Source: Fallopia convolvulus (Eukaryota; Streptophyta; Magnoliopsida; Caryophyllales; Polygonaceae). Taken from it: 64,000 bases of DNA. Below are positions 1 through 11,908 of the stretch, piece by piece. The DNA lies in the NCBI GenBank assembly GCA_964016875.1, contig OZ024724.1, forward strand, positions 44,941,820 through 45,005,819. The letters run 5' to 3'. The number at the start of each line of letters is the position of its first letter. The first letter of the stretch is position 1. A program made the position numbers and the translations under genes. A model generated the notes under the pieces. It had not been told where the DNA came from, searched no databases, and saw only the letters and a program-made list of their open reading frames with translations.

Positions 1-59
1 AAATGTACATCCTTCTCTCTTGCTTGGCCTGTACGAATCTAGAAAAAAAAATTGAGAAT

Positions 60-255
60 ATGGGTCCCACCGCCACTGACGACTTAAAAAAAAATTAAAA
101 GAAAAGGCGTTACAAGGAATTGAACACGCAACCTCTGGGAAAGGGGGGCGCCTCTCATAATCTGCGCCATTTGAGCTTAGTGCAATATAGTACTCCTATT
201 AAATATATATTATGAAAGGGTGGGCAACTGCCCCCTCAAGCCCACCCCTGGGTCC
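60..255. repeat. Degenerate transposon end, possibly hAT-like
   Basis: Non-coding. The G/C-rich phrases near 108-180 and 218-262 resemble the conserved non-coding ends I associate with plant hAT-type elements. No matching terminal repeat or target duplication is visible, so the family is a guess. Confidence 0.25.
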
Positions 256-899
256 GCCGCTGGACACGAGAGATGAATTGTTCATTGCTAGGTATTAGTT
301 GTTCATTGTTGTAGTTGTTCAATTGCTAATGAGTAGTTGTTCACTTGTAGAGAGAGGTAATTATTTGCATAAATTATTTTTCATCCATAATATAATAATA
401 CTTGTTCATGATAAATACCTTACTTGTTCATTTGCCATCTCTTAATTGTTCAAATATATATTAGATGAGGGGGAAGTTTAGCATCAACGCTTATATAGAC
501 ACGAGAGATATCAGAGGAGAGAGAAAAGATATGGATAGATTTATTTATTTTTCTTTTAATTATAAAAAATCTTATCCAATAGATCTTTTTAAATATAAAG
601 GTTGAGGATCCTCCTAATTATCTACAATAAGAGCTCTCCTCACCTGATCTCAATCCATAATAACATATTTATATTTTAAGATAATAAAAATCCTAACAAA
701 AAGATATCATACAACTTAATAAATAACAATAAATACGTCAATAATAATTAAATAAATAATTTATTCTTATCCAAATCAAACCCTAATCTTCCTAAAATTA
801 CTAATGAACCTCCTTCTTCCACTATAAAAGAGGTGCACGATTAATAGAATGAGCATATTTCCTTCTAAAAAAGTTAAATATAAATGTGTTCTTTTGACA
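256..899. other. Gene-free AT-rich spacer
   Basis: No coding sequence recognised. The word GTTGTTCA and close variants recur about six times between 270 and 450; the rest is AT-rich sequence without visible structure. Confidence 0.5.
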
Positions 900-1690
900 T
901 GGAGTGCGGTTCCATGTCCCAAAAGACGTCCGGATCCATGTACAATGGTGATCAAGGGACATTCCAAAGTTTATTTCTAGAGACATTGGGGACAACTTTG
1001 GAGGACTGAAGGACAATCCAGAGCATTGGAGAAGCAAGGGCCAAGGCGCTTCACTTTTAGAGAATTCTAGAGTGGGCGCGCTCCTTTCAAGCATCACTGG
1101 AGAGTAGGCGCGCCCTTGTTAGAGAGCTCCAGAGGAGGCGCACCCCTTCTGGAAGCTTCCAGCAAGGGTGCTCCTCCTCCAGAAGCTCCCACATAGGCGC
1201 ACATCACTTAATTGGTACGCCTCTCCCATGGGTGTTTTTTTTCTAGATGGGTCTTTGAGGGTCTCTTCCATACTTGTAATGGGTCTTTTGAGTTAGAATA
1301 GTCTAGATTAGCCTAGGATAGGCTAAGTCTAGAATGTTCCCTTGTAATGGAGAGGCCATACCTATAAATAAGGCCTCACCCTCATTTGCCAAGACACTTC
1401 GCCACACTCAAAGCTTAAGCATCTAGTTCTCATTGTAAAACACACTTGTAAAGCTCTCTTTGTATAATACAAAGCTCTTTTCTCACAAACATTTAACCTT
1501 TTTTCCCTAGCTTCCGCATCGCAACTTCGGAGCAAAGCTTGACTTAGCTTGTCAGACGTACCGACTTAGCTAAGAGCTGTATAGTTTAGAGTCAGGATCT
1601 CTCAAACCTGTGTCACTTTCGTATTATTTGTTTGTTTATTTGTTTGATTTTTGCGCGTTGATTTGATCCTATCAAATTCTACGACAACAA
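900..1690 (+). repeat. Putative LTR fragment or solo LTR
   Basis: This block is more GC-rich than its surroundings and looks like an LTR U3-R-U5. It has a TATA box (TATAAATA at 1363-1370), a downstream CT-rich leader and repeated TTGTAA/TATAATAC words near 1433-1470 that could serve as polyadenylation signals. A perfect 8-bp inverted pair (GACATGGA/TCCATGTC) lies at 896-918. I found neither a convincing target duplication nor a second LTR, so the limits are approximate. Confidence 0.4.
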
Positions 1691-1876
1691 ATCCATATCA
1701 AAGTTTTAATAAATTTTAGTCATTTAACTCAATGTGTACGAACAAAATTAGATAAAACATTACAGTTTCTAAAACGAAAGATTTTATTAGTGAAAAGAAT
1801 TGGACTAATGACTCCATATCAATTAATAATTTAATATACATTATTCCCTTTAATTTTACAACTCTGGATCGATCGA

Positions 1877-4800
1877 TCATGGCCTCCATGGGGCAGGAGG
1901 TGGCGGGCTTTGCGGGTAGAGCGGCGAAACCCCGGAGAATATGAGGTTCCTATTAACCCCGTTGCCTCCAGTGCTCGTCAGCGACACGAGGGCGGCGACG
2001 AGGCCAGCGTTGCCTGCCATGGTGGGCTCGGTGTAGCCGTACTGCTTGCGATTGTCCTTGAAATTGTCGGAGCGGTCAGGACCACCGACCAAGGCGCCGT
2101 CAATAGTGTTGGGATTGGGCTTTTTGGAGTTGAGCCACCGGAAACCGCCCTTGCACGAGTACTTTACGCCGTTGCGGGGGGTGGAAGCGCCTCGGTGGTG
2201 GACTTGTCGTGGGTACTTGCTGCCGTGGCCCAGTACGTAGCTCATGTTCTTTGGGTTCTTGCCCAATATGTAGTCCATCTGTTTAATTCAGCCCAGCCCA
2301 ATTATAAGAAATCAGACTCTAATAAATTAGCCTTTTAACCAATTAAAATAGAATTTTTATTTTTGTTTATCATGTCGACGTCAATTTTCAACCAATTAAA
2401 GTATTTTTTTTCAATTTCGCCGAACCTGGGAAGTAGCAAATGCGCGAAGCTTCTCGGAAGGGAAATAGTTAGGTCCACAAGTCCAACCGGGAACATCAAT
2501 GGCATCCATATAATCAGCATACAAATTCGTCAAGAACACCGTGTTCGCCACGTACTGCAACGACTGTCCCTTCCCATGGTTCAATTGTATCAATCCACCT
2601 GCAAATTAACACCCAAATTACAAAATTAACAAGTCAATCATAATAATTAACACAAACAAGAATAACACCCACTATATATTATATTCTTATTATACCAGCA
2701 TGTATACCTTTGGTCCAATTAAATACACCAAACTGCTGAAGATACGAGCACATATTAATCCCCGTCACATTGTGGTACTGAACCAAAGTCCTCTCATACG
2801 GGTAACCCGGGTTCAAGAAAATCCTAAACCGGGTCAACAACAGCATAGCCGCCGGAAGCTTATTATTCCAGCTAAGCACGCTGGCGTCAGCCTTCACGCG
2901 GAACGCCCGCGCGTGGTTGGCAATCCCGGGGAGCGTCGCAAGCGTAATGTAGCTATTATTCCCGGTAGCATAATAGAGCCACGTGGCGCCCCACAGGTAC
3001 TCGTCGTAGTAGCCGGTTGAGTTGTAGAAAGGGGAGATCCAGTCGTTGTCGCGGCTGTAGGTGGCCCGCTTCCCGTTATCCCGGGCGAAGGCGAAGACGG
3101 TCTGGGCGGCACGTTTGAGTTTTGAGGAGTAGGCGTCGTCGTCCTGGAAGACGAGGGACGCGGATGCGAAGGCTGCCGCCATCTCGGCTCCGAGGTCGGC
3201 GCCGTTGGTGCAGGTTTGGACGGGGCGTTTGTAGTCCATATCCTCTGGCCTTTCCCAGCAGTCGTGATCGTTCGGCTCGGAGTTTGAGTTGTTTTGTGAC
3301 CCGCCCACCTAGTTTGAGAATAACACAAATATTGAATTGATTGAATTATAGCACATACACAAATGTAAGTTCGGTGGGCTGATATACCATCGGGGTTAGA
3401 CTACGTATTTGACACAATATATAAGTCTATCATTTTATTCTAAAATCAATTGGCAATACGAGAATGAACTATATACAAGTTTTATCAATTCTCAATTCAA
3501 GATATATTTTCTTTGACACTAGACATTGACAAAAACTAGGTTCGGTCCAGATCGACTAGGGTCAGGGTCACATTTTTTTAGCCTATGATTGGTTTGATTG
3601 AGCTTTGATTTGACCGATCACCATGATCTGTTGCATAATGTATGTGTATAATAAATTAACGTTGTACCTGGCAATAGATGTGGTCGATTTTGGAGGCGGA
3701 GCTGTTAAAGGTCTTGAGTAGATAATCGGTGCCCCATTTGATGAGTTCGCGAGCATGATCGTACTCGTTGAGGGCGCGGTACTTGTGAGGGTACTCAATC
3801 ACGCTCCAACTCAACATGGTAAGGGAGAACGACATTGGGAAATGGAACTTGGCGTTGTCACCAGCATCATAATAGCCACCCACAAGGCCACCCTTGGCCT
3901 TGAGTTCAGGTGTATCAAACCCATCTTGCAACGCCGAGTTCCCCCTCTACGGTATGCCATTGTACTTGGGCAACTTTCCCGCTGCATAATACGTGTATTC
4001 GTACAAAATTAGATTAAATTGTATTTCGATTTTTTTTCCCGCAGAACTAGCTTGATCATATGGAAAAAGGCCATACAAAAACATGATCATTCTTTATGGG
4101 CCAAACAGAGCTAGCTAGGGTATTGAATTTTATTCTAAGCCAATTCTTCAAATAAAAATATATACTTTAAAACTTGGAACATGAAAAAACATGCCTCTAC
4201 ATGAATAACGCATGTTCTTTTTTTTTGGGTAGAAATAACGCATGTTCTTTTAAACTCATCATGTGCGGCTCCACAACTCCACATTAATATCTTCGTGGGA
4301 CGTAACAAACCTTGGTAGATTTATTATGTCTTAGCTCGAATGATTGCTTTCTCCTTTAATATACCGTAATGTTGCTAGCTAAGACATAACACATCAACAT
4401 CATCGTCCAATAAGTCCCCCTCCAGCAGGCTCTCGGGGTCAAAATGAAGGGGTACCCATATTTTAAATATGTCCGGAGGATGAGCGAAAAGACCCAAAGA
4501 AAATTGAAATTTAGCTATATAATAATAATAATAATAATAATTGAATTTAGTTAAAATGTACCAAAATTAATATAGATTTTGTGTGTATCTCAAAGTCAGA
4601 ATGAGCCTAATAAATGATTAAAATTAAGAATATCAATGTTTAACGAAAACATGAATCTAAGACTTATTCAAATAAGATTAATAATAGTCAACTCAAACCA
4701 AAGCATTTCGATCATAACTTTTAAACTAATGCGTATGTCTATAAACTATAAACTATCTCAACATTATACGAATATGGTTAATGTTGTCAAGATATTGAAA

Positions 4801-5311
4801 TAACCGATGGCCTGAATATCTAAAAACCTGATCAAATTGTTGGTAAAGCACCAATGATCCAATAATTCAAAAACTCGTACACTTGTTGATGGCAACACTT
4901 ACATTTCTGAGCGTTGAAGAAAAGGAGGGCCTTATGAAGAGCGACGCTGTACTGATCGGGCGGCAGAGGACGGTGCTTGTGCCTATTCAACGTCTTGGCG
5001 AGTATGGTGGGGAAAGCAATCACTAAGAGACCCACGGCAAAAGCAACTAGAGTCCACTTTAGAAGCTTCCGGCTACAGAGGAAGCATCCAAAGTCAACGT
5101 ACTTGTCCTTCTTCTTGCCACGCCTGCTTCCCAAGCCGTCTCCGGGGGCCAAGAGCCAGCTATTCTGCACCTCGTCGAGGTGGTCAGGGTCGTTGAGGTG
5201 GTGTTGGTGCACCAGCGACGCCCTGTCCCAGTCGTCGTTGCCTCCTTCTTCATGTTGCTTTTGAGCGTGGTGGTGGTCATCGTCGAACGACCCTCCCCAC
5301 GGATTTTGCAT
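1877..5311 (-). pseudogene. KORRIGAN-type membrane endo-1,4-beta-glucanase (GH9), five exons, one premature stop
   Basis: Membrane-anchored GH9 cellulases of the KORRIGAN class act on glucan chains during cellulose synthesis at the plasma membrane and Golgi. Exons (minus): 5311-4903, 3981-3668, 3308-2708, 2598-2426, 2278-1877. All introns are GT-AG with compatible phases and give 632 codons plus stop, close to the family's usual ~620. Residues 1-83 are a cytosolic tail with LDEVQNSWLL and YVDFG motifs; 84-104 form the type II membrane anchor. GH9 signatures are DAGD (D175, D178), CWERPEDMDYKRP, PGYPYE, VHHRGAS and YTEPTMAGNAG (acid Glu 583). The C-terminus is proline-rich (PPPPAPWRP), as in KORRIGAN proteins. 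Codon 148, the Trp of the conserved WRGNS block, is TAG (3947-3949), so the product would stop before the catalytic domain. Everything else looks intact, suggesting a very young pseudogene, a null allele or a sequence error. Confidence 0.88.
4520..4541. repeat. (AAT)n microsatellite in intron 1 of the endoglucanase
   Basis: About seven uninterrupted AAT units lie inside the 921-bp first intron (4902-3982). Confidence 0.9.
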
Positions 5312-5444
5312 TCTTGATAAGTTGGATCCTTTGTGCTGATGGGTTTGTTTGTTTGTTGTGGGAAGATATTTGGGAGTAATGTATGTTTTAATTAGTCAAA
5401 GGAGGCTTAGGGGAAGTCGTAGGCAGGAAGCTTCTACTAGGGAA

Positions 5445-5453
5445 GTTATATAT
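5445..5453 (-). promoter_or_regulatory. Possible TATA box of the endoglucanase gene
   Basis: On the minus strand the word TATATAAC lies about 135 bp upstream of the ATG at 5311, a plausible distance for a plant core promoter with a roughly 100-nt leader. There is no other support. Confidence 0.3.
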
Positions 5454-5888
5454 GACTAGGAGGACTATAGGAGGGTATGGGGAACAACTGGCCAGGTTAT
5501 TGTGGGAATTCTAGTAAGAGGAGGTTTAGGTTGTTGGTATAAGTATGAATGTATGATTAGTACGAGTATTAATTATTGGGTACGTGGAATGTTGTGGGGC
5601 GGCTGAAATGGGGAATGGAACACGCATTAAAAAAAATTCCCTTGTGTGCTTCATATTAAAGAGAAGTTGAGGAGGAGATGCAACGCGTTTAATTGTGTTG
5701 GTTACAAACAACCCTCTTTCCCTTTGAATATGACTATATGAGGATGCACACGCAAAAGAGAGGGATGAGAATTAAAAAATCAAGCTGGCTGGCACAAACC
5801 GTATGAGAATTAATTTTGATGGTAACAAAAGATATAAATAAGACCGCCACCATCTACCCAAAAAAAAAAAGACCGTCACCATTTATAC

Positions 5889-7452
5889 GAGTTTGGTTCA
5901 ACTAAAATAACTGTTTATCCTATAAAATAAGAAGTGTTTAGTAATAGAGTTTTGTAAGTTTGTGAAAAAGATGCGTAATATTATTAATGACCAAGACGAC
6001 TACTTATACAAGTGATGAAATTCTAGTTATGATAGAATCTTATCTAGAATAACAAGTAGCTAAAAATAAGCAATATGCTTGATCTTAACAATATCCCCTA
6101 GTCAAGGATGGTAAGATAATATACTAATAGAATAAAATATTTAATCTAAAATATATTATCAATATTCCCCCTCAAGTACGACTTTCTAAGAGAAAGTCTA
6201 TACTTGTTGTTGGAGTGAATTTCAACGAAGCGATCTTGTGTTGGAGTCTTGGAGAATAAGGCAATGGCAATCTCGGTTTTGTGCGACTAGTTTAGAGACG
6301 ATCTTGGCTTTGTGTGAGTCACTCGGAGGCGATCTCAAGTTTGTGTGAGTCGCTCGGAGGCGATCTCGTGTTTGTGTGAGTCGCCCGGAGGCGATCTCGG
6401 GTTTGTTTGAGTCGCCAAAGCGATCTCGGTTTTTGTGAGTCGCCAGATCGGATCCTGCTTCGTCGCTTCATCGGAGTTGCCCGAATCGAATCCTGCTTCG
6501 TCAAAGTTGCACACGTTTTTTTTTTTGAGAAGTTCGGAATTTTTTGAAGGTGGTTTTTTTTTATTGTAGAAGGTTTGGATGGTTTGCAAAAATGAGTTTG
6601 TAATGGTGGCTAGCGGAAGCTTATTGGCAGTCAATTGTAAACGTCGGCAGCCATTGGAAAGGGAAAAAAAATTTGAGGATCGAAGAGCTGTTAAGCAAAA
6701 AGCTTGGATACCATAATAGAGTTTTGTAAGTTTGTGAAAAAGATGCGTAATATTATTAATGACCAAGACGACTACTTATACAAGTGATGAAATCCTAGTT
6801 AGGATAGAATCTTATCTAGAATAACAAGTAGCTAAAAATAAGCAATATCCTTGATCTTAACAATATTCCCTAGTCAAGGATGGTAAGATAATATACTAAT
6901 AGAATAAAATATTTAATCTAAAATATATTACCAATATTTAGAACCCTTAGATCAAGGAGATCCAAGGGTTGATATTCTCGAAAATTAGGGACGCGGTGAC
7001 ATTTTTGCAATTTTTTGATAATTACAAAAGTGCAACGTTATGGTGAAAAAGTGCATTACTAAACCCAAATATTTTGGGCGTTTGAATTCAATCGGAATCA
7101 AGTCAATAGAACACCTAAGGCGATGCACTTTTTTGGTTTAGTAATGCACTTTTAGGTATTTTACAATGCACTTTTCCACCAGAACGATGCACTTTTACAT
7201 TGAACCCAACATGGAGTGTGCCCTGTTGGCTTCATTTTTGCTTGCACTATTTCGGCTTACTAATGCACTTTTTGTATTTAGCAATGCACTTTTTCACGAT
7301 ATCGATGCACTTTTGCAATTTTCGAGAAATTACCACAATGCCACCGCGTCCCTAAAAGTGATAGAACATCAGCCCTTGGATCACCTTGATCCAAGGACTC
7401 TAAACGCTCCTTATTTTATAGGATAAGGAGTTATTTTATTTGAACCTTACTC
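5889..7452. mobile_element. MULE-like MITE, interrupted by a TRIM element
   Basis: Imperfect terminal inverted repeats of about 120 bp begin GAGTTTGGTTCAA (left, 5889) and GAGTAAGGTTCAA (right end read on the minus strand from 7452). They include the shared blocks CCTATAAAATAAG and GATCCAAGGG. A 9-bp duplication CCATTTATA flanks both sides (5879-5887 and 7453-7461, with one extra base on the left). Long repeats plus a 9-bp duplication fit Mutator-like elements. Without the nested TRIM the element is about 564 bp. It has no coding capacity. Its centre (7020-7320) holds about ten copies of TGCACTTTT in both orientations. Confidence 0.75.
5942..6936 (-). mobile_element. TRIM (miniature LTR retrotransposon), 995 bp, complete
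   Basis: Two 223-bp LTRs (5942-6164 and 6714-6936) differ at about 5 positions and are flanked by a perfect 5-bp duplication TTTAG (5937-5941, 6937-6941). On the minus strand the 5' LTR (6714-6936) is followed by a primer-binding site TGGTATCCAAGC (6713-6702), close to the initiator tRNA-Met type. The 3' LTR is preceded by the polypurine tract TTGAGGGGGAA. The 549-bp interior encodes no protein and consists partly of short degenerate repeats of the word CGGAGGCGATCTC (6300-6440). Movement would need enzymes supplied by another element. Confidence 0.88.
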
Positions 7453-7462
7453 CCATTTATAT

Positions 7463-7600
7463 TATTTGGAATTATTATGGAGCGAAGTTGTCTATGCCAA
7501 ATAGATATAGTTGTGGAAGCCACCCTTTTAATTACTAAAATCTTTCGAGGTTGTCGAAATTAATTATGTGCCTCGTAAGTGTAAGATAGCGGTTGATTAC
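7463..7600 (+). repeat. Flanking segment, copy 1 of a local duplication
   Basis: This single-copy-looking flank of the LTR at 7601 recurs almost identically at 11785-11908 beside a second LTR. It ends in ATTAC, the target duplication of the element. Confidence 0.8.
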
Positions 7601-8160
7601 TGTTAGTGTACAAAATCTCGCCTTCAATTCGTCTTTAATACACTAATTAAGAACTCCTCCTCTTCCGCTCCGTCTTCAATCTCTTGACCTAGAAACCTGC
7701 AAAACAATGGAAAAAGGGGGCGGGGACCCCCTAATCCACCTCCGATGCCTAAGTCAGAAGAGCAATTGTCGTTTGAGCGTCGAGGTACAACAAGAGAGCG
7801 GTGAAACCCTAAACAGTCGAGCTAAGCGAATATTAGCCTGCCTAGGATCTCTGAATATGCTATGTACATGTGTCTTTATAATGGAAGAGGGAGAAGGAGG
7901 GGGGCCGAAAATTATATCTATTAGGCCGAAAATATTATCCTTCTAGGGCTGGCCAACTGCCTTAAAGCCCAAGTAAGGAATATTCCACCCTCTCTCCAAC
8001 TTTAATTCTATCTTTAATGAAAGATAAAATCTTCCATTAAGTTGCATAATCGCCATATAATTTTATATGGAAAATAACGAAAATAACTGCGCAGTAATTT
8101 TAATAAATACCTTTATAGCGAAAATAACTATGGTAATTATGTTTGTGTTACCCGCTCACA
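7601..8160 (-). repeat. 3' LTR (560 bp) of the non-autonomous element
   Basis: It is bounded by TSD ATTAC on one side and a purine tract on the other. It is nearly identical to the LTR at 11909-12493 but lacks a 25-bp block, at 12183-12207 in the other copy, that holds a near-palindrome and completes the TATAAATA box. Confidence 0.85.
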
Positions 8161-8273
8161 AATGCCCCACCTACACCGCCCTTACACGACTCACCGTGTT
8201 AGGCGACGTAGGGTACAGAGGGTTTCTAATCGAAGTGGCCATGCAGATTGGTCAATTGGTCCCCTAGCGCTTT

Positions 8274-8321
8274 CGTATATTCGTATATTCGTATATTTGT
8301 ATATTAGTATATTCGTACATC
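8274..8321. repeat. Six copies of an 8-bp tandem repeat
   Basis: Units of CGTATATT, with the first base varying in later copies, lie just inside the 3' end of the non-autonomous element. Confidence 0.9.
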
Positions 8322-9899
8322 CATGAGCGATTATCACGGGGCGCATACTCTCTTTTCGAGACGTGTCATTTGCCAATGACTAAGGTAGAATCATTAGAAC
8401 AAACAAAACAGACGAGGGAGGATAGAACGTTTACGTTCAAAAGCGCCTGGCCAGGCCTTTGTTTAAGAAAACAAAAGAAAACAAAAAAGGGTGTTTGTTC
8501 TAACAATTCAAGCTTTAGCTTAACATCCACGCAAAGGAGCCTTCAAAAAGAGACTGATGGCGGCGATTCCACGGTCAATGTTCTCATCCGATTTGCATAT
8601 CACGGGCTCTTGCTATCTAAGATCTTCACTTGGTTTCATTTCTTGTCATCACGGTCACAATTGCAAGCACGTTCTTGCTCACAATTTTGCCTCAGTTGCC
8701 AATTTGTTGGGCATCCCGCTGCCTCGACACGCATCGAGGTCTTAAGCGATTCTTGCATGAGTGCTAACGTTGCCCTTGCATCAACAGACCCGGTTGTTTT
8801 TTATCGCTTGATCATCGTCCAATCTTAAATAACTCGGAATCTTCTATCATATTCGACCATTGTTGATTTTCCGGTTTTACAATGCCCCAACACTCATTTT
8901 CGAATCCTTGATTCCGACACGCGTCGTATGATTTCAAAGATTGATCTTCAATTTGAAGTTCACGGGGGCGAACCGCGGTCGCCACATAGGGACCCACAGG
9001 CTCGGTACTCATAAAAATGAGGCACGAACACTTCTGGAGGCTGGCCGCGACCGCGGCCTCTGGGCGCCGCGATCGCGGAATACCTGGACGCGATCGCGGC
9101 CTCGTTGGCCGCGATTGCGGTCTTCGTCGTTTGCAAGGTTTTGCGATTGCGGTAATTTTCCCTCGTACTTGGCTTGTATACTTCTTCGATCCTTTCATCA
9201 GCATTTTACCGGCTCGGGACCACGGCGGTTATCTACGAATTTGATAACACTAACGAGCCGTCGATCGGTCCATTGGATCGCCGATTCATCGATGAGGAAC
9301 TTTTCTTGGATCTTTACAAAGAACGCTTTTAGCCTGGCGATTTCTCCAAGGCTTGGATAGTGACAAGTCTTTATTCGAATATGCTCGCCTTGAATCCGCT
9401 ATTTCTCTCTTAAAGCGGAAGCTATAGTGCATATTAAGCACAATCTTGTTTTCATTCTTGATGATGGCTGATGCCCCGCTATCGTGATTGCTCTTGGTTT
9501 CAAAGATGTGCATCTCTGATTCCCAATGACGGTCAATTTCATCAGACTGTGTAGCGCCACGACCATTGATTCCGTCGCTCGATCCGAACCTCGCTTGGTT
9601 TGCACGAAAAGCAACCATGTTCTGACGGTGAGGTCGGGTCACAGATTTGATCATCTTTGAGCAAGTTGTCTTGCTTGGAACTTTCTAGGGTTTGATCCTC
9701 CGAGCGAATATCAGAGCCTCGCTTGGTCACCCTGTGAGTCTTGATTACTTTCCGAGCGAAGATCGGACTTTGCCCCCAGTGCTTTTAGGGTTTTCAGGTT
9801 TCGAAAAAACCACACGGCGATTGCTATCGCATGGGTCGCGGTCGTGGAGGAATGTACCGCGGTCGCGGTTCCTGAGGCCGTGGTCGCGGCCGATGGTGC

Positions 9900-10150
9900 C
9901 GCGATCACGGTGGCGATAGAGCTCGCTGGCGATTTAGGGTTGGCGAGTTCGTTGTTTCCTCGGGGCTAAGAAAGGTTGTTTCTTGTTTGTCAGAGATCGA
10001 TTCCAGCCTCATGATTGCATGGATTGATCGCTTTTTGACATCTTCTTGAGAACTTCTCTTGTGGCTTGACTTGGAATCCATTAATTGGTTGATCTTAGAA
10101 AGCGATAACAAGTTGTTGGATTCACTCTATTAGGATTGGGAAAGTCCGCT
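9900..10150 (-). pseudogene. Degenerate reverse-transcriptase scrap inside the non-autonomous element
   Basis: Read on the minus strand, this segment aligns base by base with 13500-13740. There the translation keeps a recognisable Ty3/gypsy RT stretch (W-R-V-C, N-K-A-x-P-K-D, F-P-L, V-D-S-T). Here the frame is broken by stops and shifts and only the nucleotide similarity shows the origin. It is followed by element-specific sequence rather than the rest of RT. It encodes nothing usable. Confidence 0.45.
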
Positions 10151-11737
10151 CAGACTCTCCAAATCTATTGATTTATCTTCAACCCTTATTTCAGCGACTA
10201 AGGCTTTTGATTGCTAGATAGGATCGTTTATCTTGCTTTTACGATCGGCTTTACGTTTCAGGAGGACGTTCAGCCTATGGCAAGTAAGATCCGATTCAAT
10301 TTCAGGCACATTGCATGGGCATTATGCGGAGAGGTCATGATTAGCCCGCAATAATTTCACGATTGTTGAAAGCATGTCGAGCTTGCCCCAATGAAGAGAG
10401 AACTTCCTTTTGGTTCGCCTTCTTCTTCATCTCTAGCGGTTGTGGACGCCCTATTCCTACCATTTGGAGCGGATAACAAGGTGATGCGATTGTCAAATCT
10501 AACGGGATCGGTCCCGGCATTAGATTGGCCTTGCTCTAAGCGAGGGCTAACCAAATTAGGGTTTGGCTCGTGAAATAGATAGAATGCTTCGAAATACGCA
10601 TTCCGCGGTCGCGGTTTTTGAACCGTGGGCGTGGTTTGACAGGCCGCGATCGCGGCCCTCCTGGACGTGGTTGCGGTTGCGGTTCGGCGATCATGATCTC
10701 TCGGATCGACCCGCCTTGCTCTTGAACCATTTGATTATTCTCGTTTTTGGCAACACGCATTGTCGTTTCCCAAGCTTGATCAATTTTAATTGATTCAGGC
10801 CTTGAAGTGCCATGATTGAAGATTCCGTCGCTCGACTCGGACCCTGAATGGTCTGTGCGATGAACAGCCATATCAACGAGAGGGGCCGGGTCATGGTTCA
10901 AGTCGTTTATGGGCACAAAGGTCTCACCTTCCGAGCGAATATCGGAATCAGATTGATCAATTTTCATTAGGGTTTACTTTCCGAGCGATTTTCGGAAATC
11001 TCGGGTTCGATCGCCGATCCGCGATCGTGGTGTATGGTAACGCGGTCACGACTTTGCTCGTTGGGCATACCTCGCGCGATTCGGTTTGTGGCGGTGCCCC
11101 AGGGTTTCCAAACAACGACTTCTTAATCTTCAGGGATTGATTCCAACACCATAATTGCGTAGATCGAGTACTTTTTTTTTCAAAATTGCTTTCCACTGCT
11201 TTGATTGTGGTTGGGCGTTGGTTCACAATCAAGTTTTCAACTTTGGGCTTCCGGGCACGCACCCGGAGCCTAATCCGTCAATTGGTAGTCGATTACCAAC
11301 CTTAGGTAGGATTGAATTCGACAAGGATCCGACAAGGTTGCCCCTTGCCCCCAGTGTCGTCGATTTCACAGCACGCACTACGATCGACACTGGTTGTGGT
11401 GATCTGATCATGCTTTTACTTAGGGTTCAAACAAACCCCAAAGCAGATCTCTTTTGTTGATTTTTGGGGACGCCCTTAGGCAAGAAAAAACCTAAAAACG
11501 CAATTTTCCGGAGTCACATATTGCCGGAGGGGCACTCCAGTCGAAAATCCGGAGTTCGCAAATTTCCGGAGGCGCACTCCGGTAAACCGCGCCCGCGGTT
11601 GGGTTCCGCGCTCGCGGTTTCGTCGCTGAGGGCCTCCGCAAATTGTTCGATCGCTATAGGTTTCGAAAATTCACTTCTTTTTCTTCTAGGAACGATTACT
11701 CATGGATTTAATCCTCGTTCCCACAGACGGCGCCAAT

Positions 11738-11770
11738 TGTTAGTGTACAAAATCTCACCTTTAATTCGTC
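11738..11770 (-). repeat. 33-bp LTR stub next to the primer-binding site
   Basis: This is the last 33 bases of the LTR (minus sense) directly abutting the primer-binding site. At 11770 it switches into a copy of the element's outer flank, preceded by a partial duplication of a 19-bp word (copies at 11770-11788 and about 11806-11824). Confidence 0.8.
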
Positions 11771-11784
11771 AAATAGATATAGTT

Positions 11785-11908
11785 GTGGAGCGAAGTTGTC
11801 TATGCCAAATAGATATAGTTGTGGAAGCCACCCTTTTAATTACTAAAATCTTTCGAGGTTGTCGAAATTAATTATGTGCCTCGTAAGTGTAAGATAGCGG
11901 TTGATTAC
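11785..11908 (+). repeat. Flanking segment, copy 2 of the local duplication
   Basis: Near-identical to 7483-7600, including the terminal ATTAC. It shows that host sequence plus LTR was duplicated together. Confidence 0.85.

Noticed and set aside
1910..3340. Open frames on both strands overlapping the endoglucanase exons
   Set aside because: They are shadow frames of GC-rich GH9 exons; only the minus-strand spliced frame carries conserved motifs.
6319..6766. Minus-strand 143-codon frame in the TRIM interior
   Set aside because: It is built from the short CGGAGGCGATCTC repeats and runs into the LTR; TRIMs have no coding capacity and no domain is visible.
8370..9360. Several 130-150-codon frames, including Arg/Pro-rich ones
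   Set aside because: The Arg/Pro/Ser repeats are translations of the CCGCGATCGCGG-type words; no domain, no conserved start.
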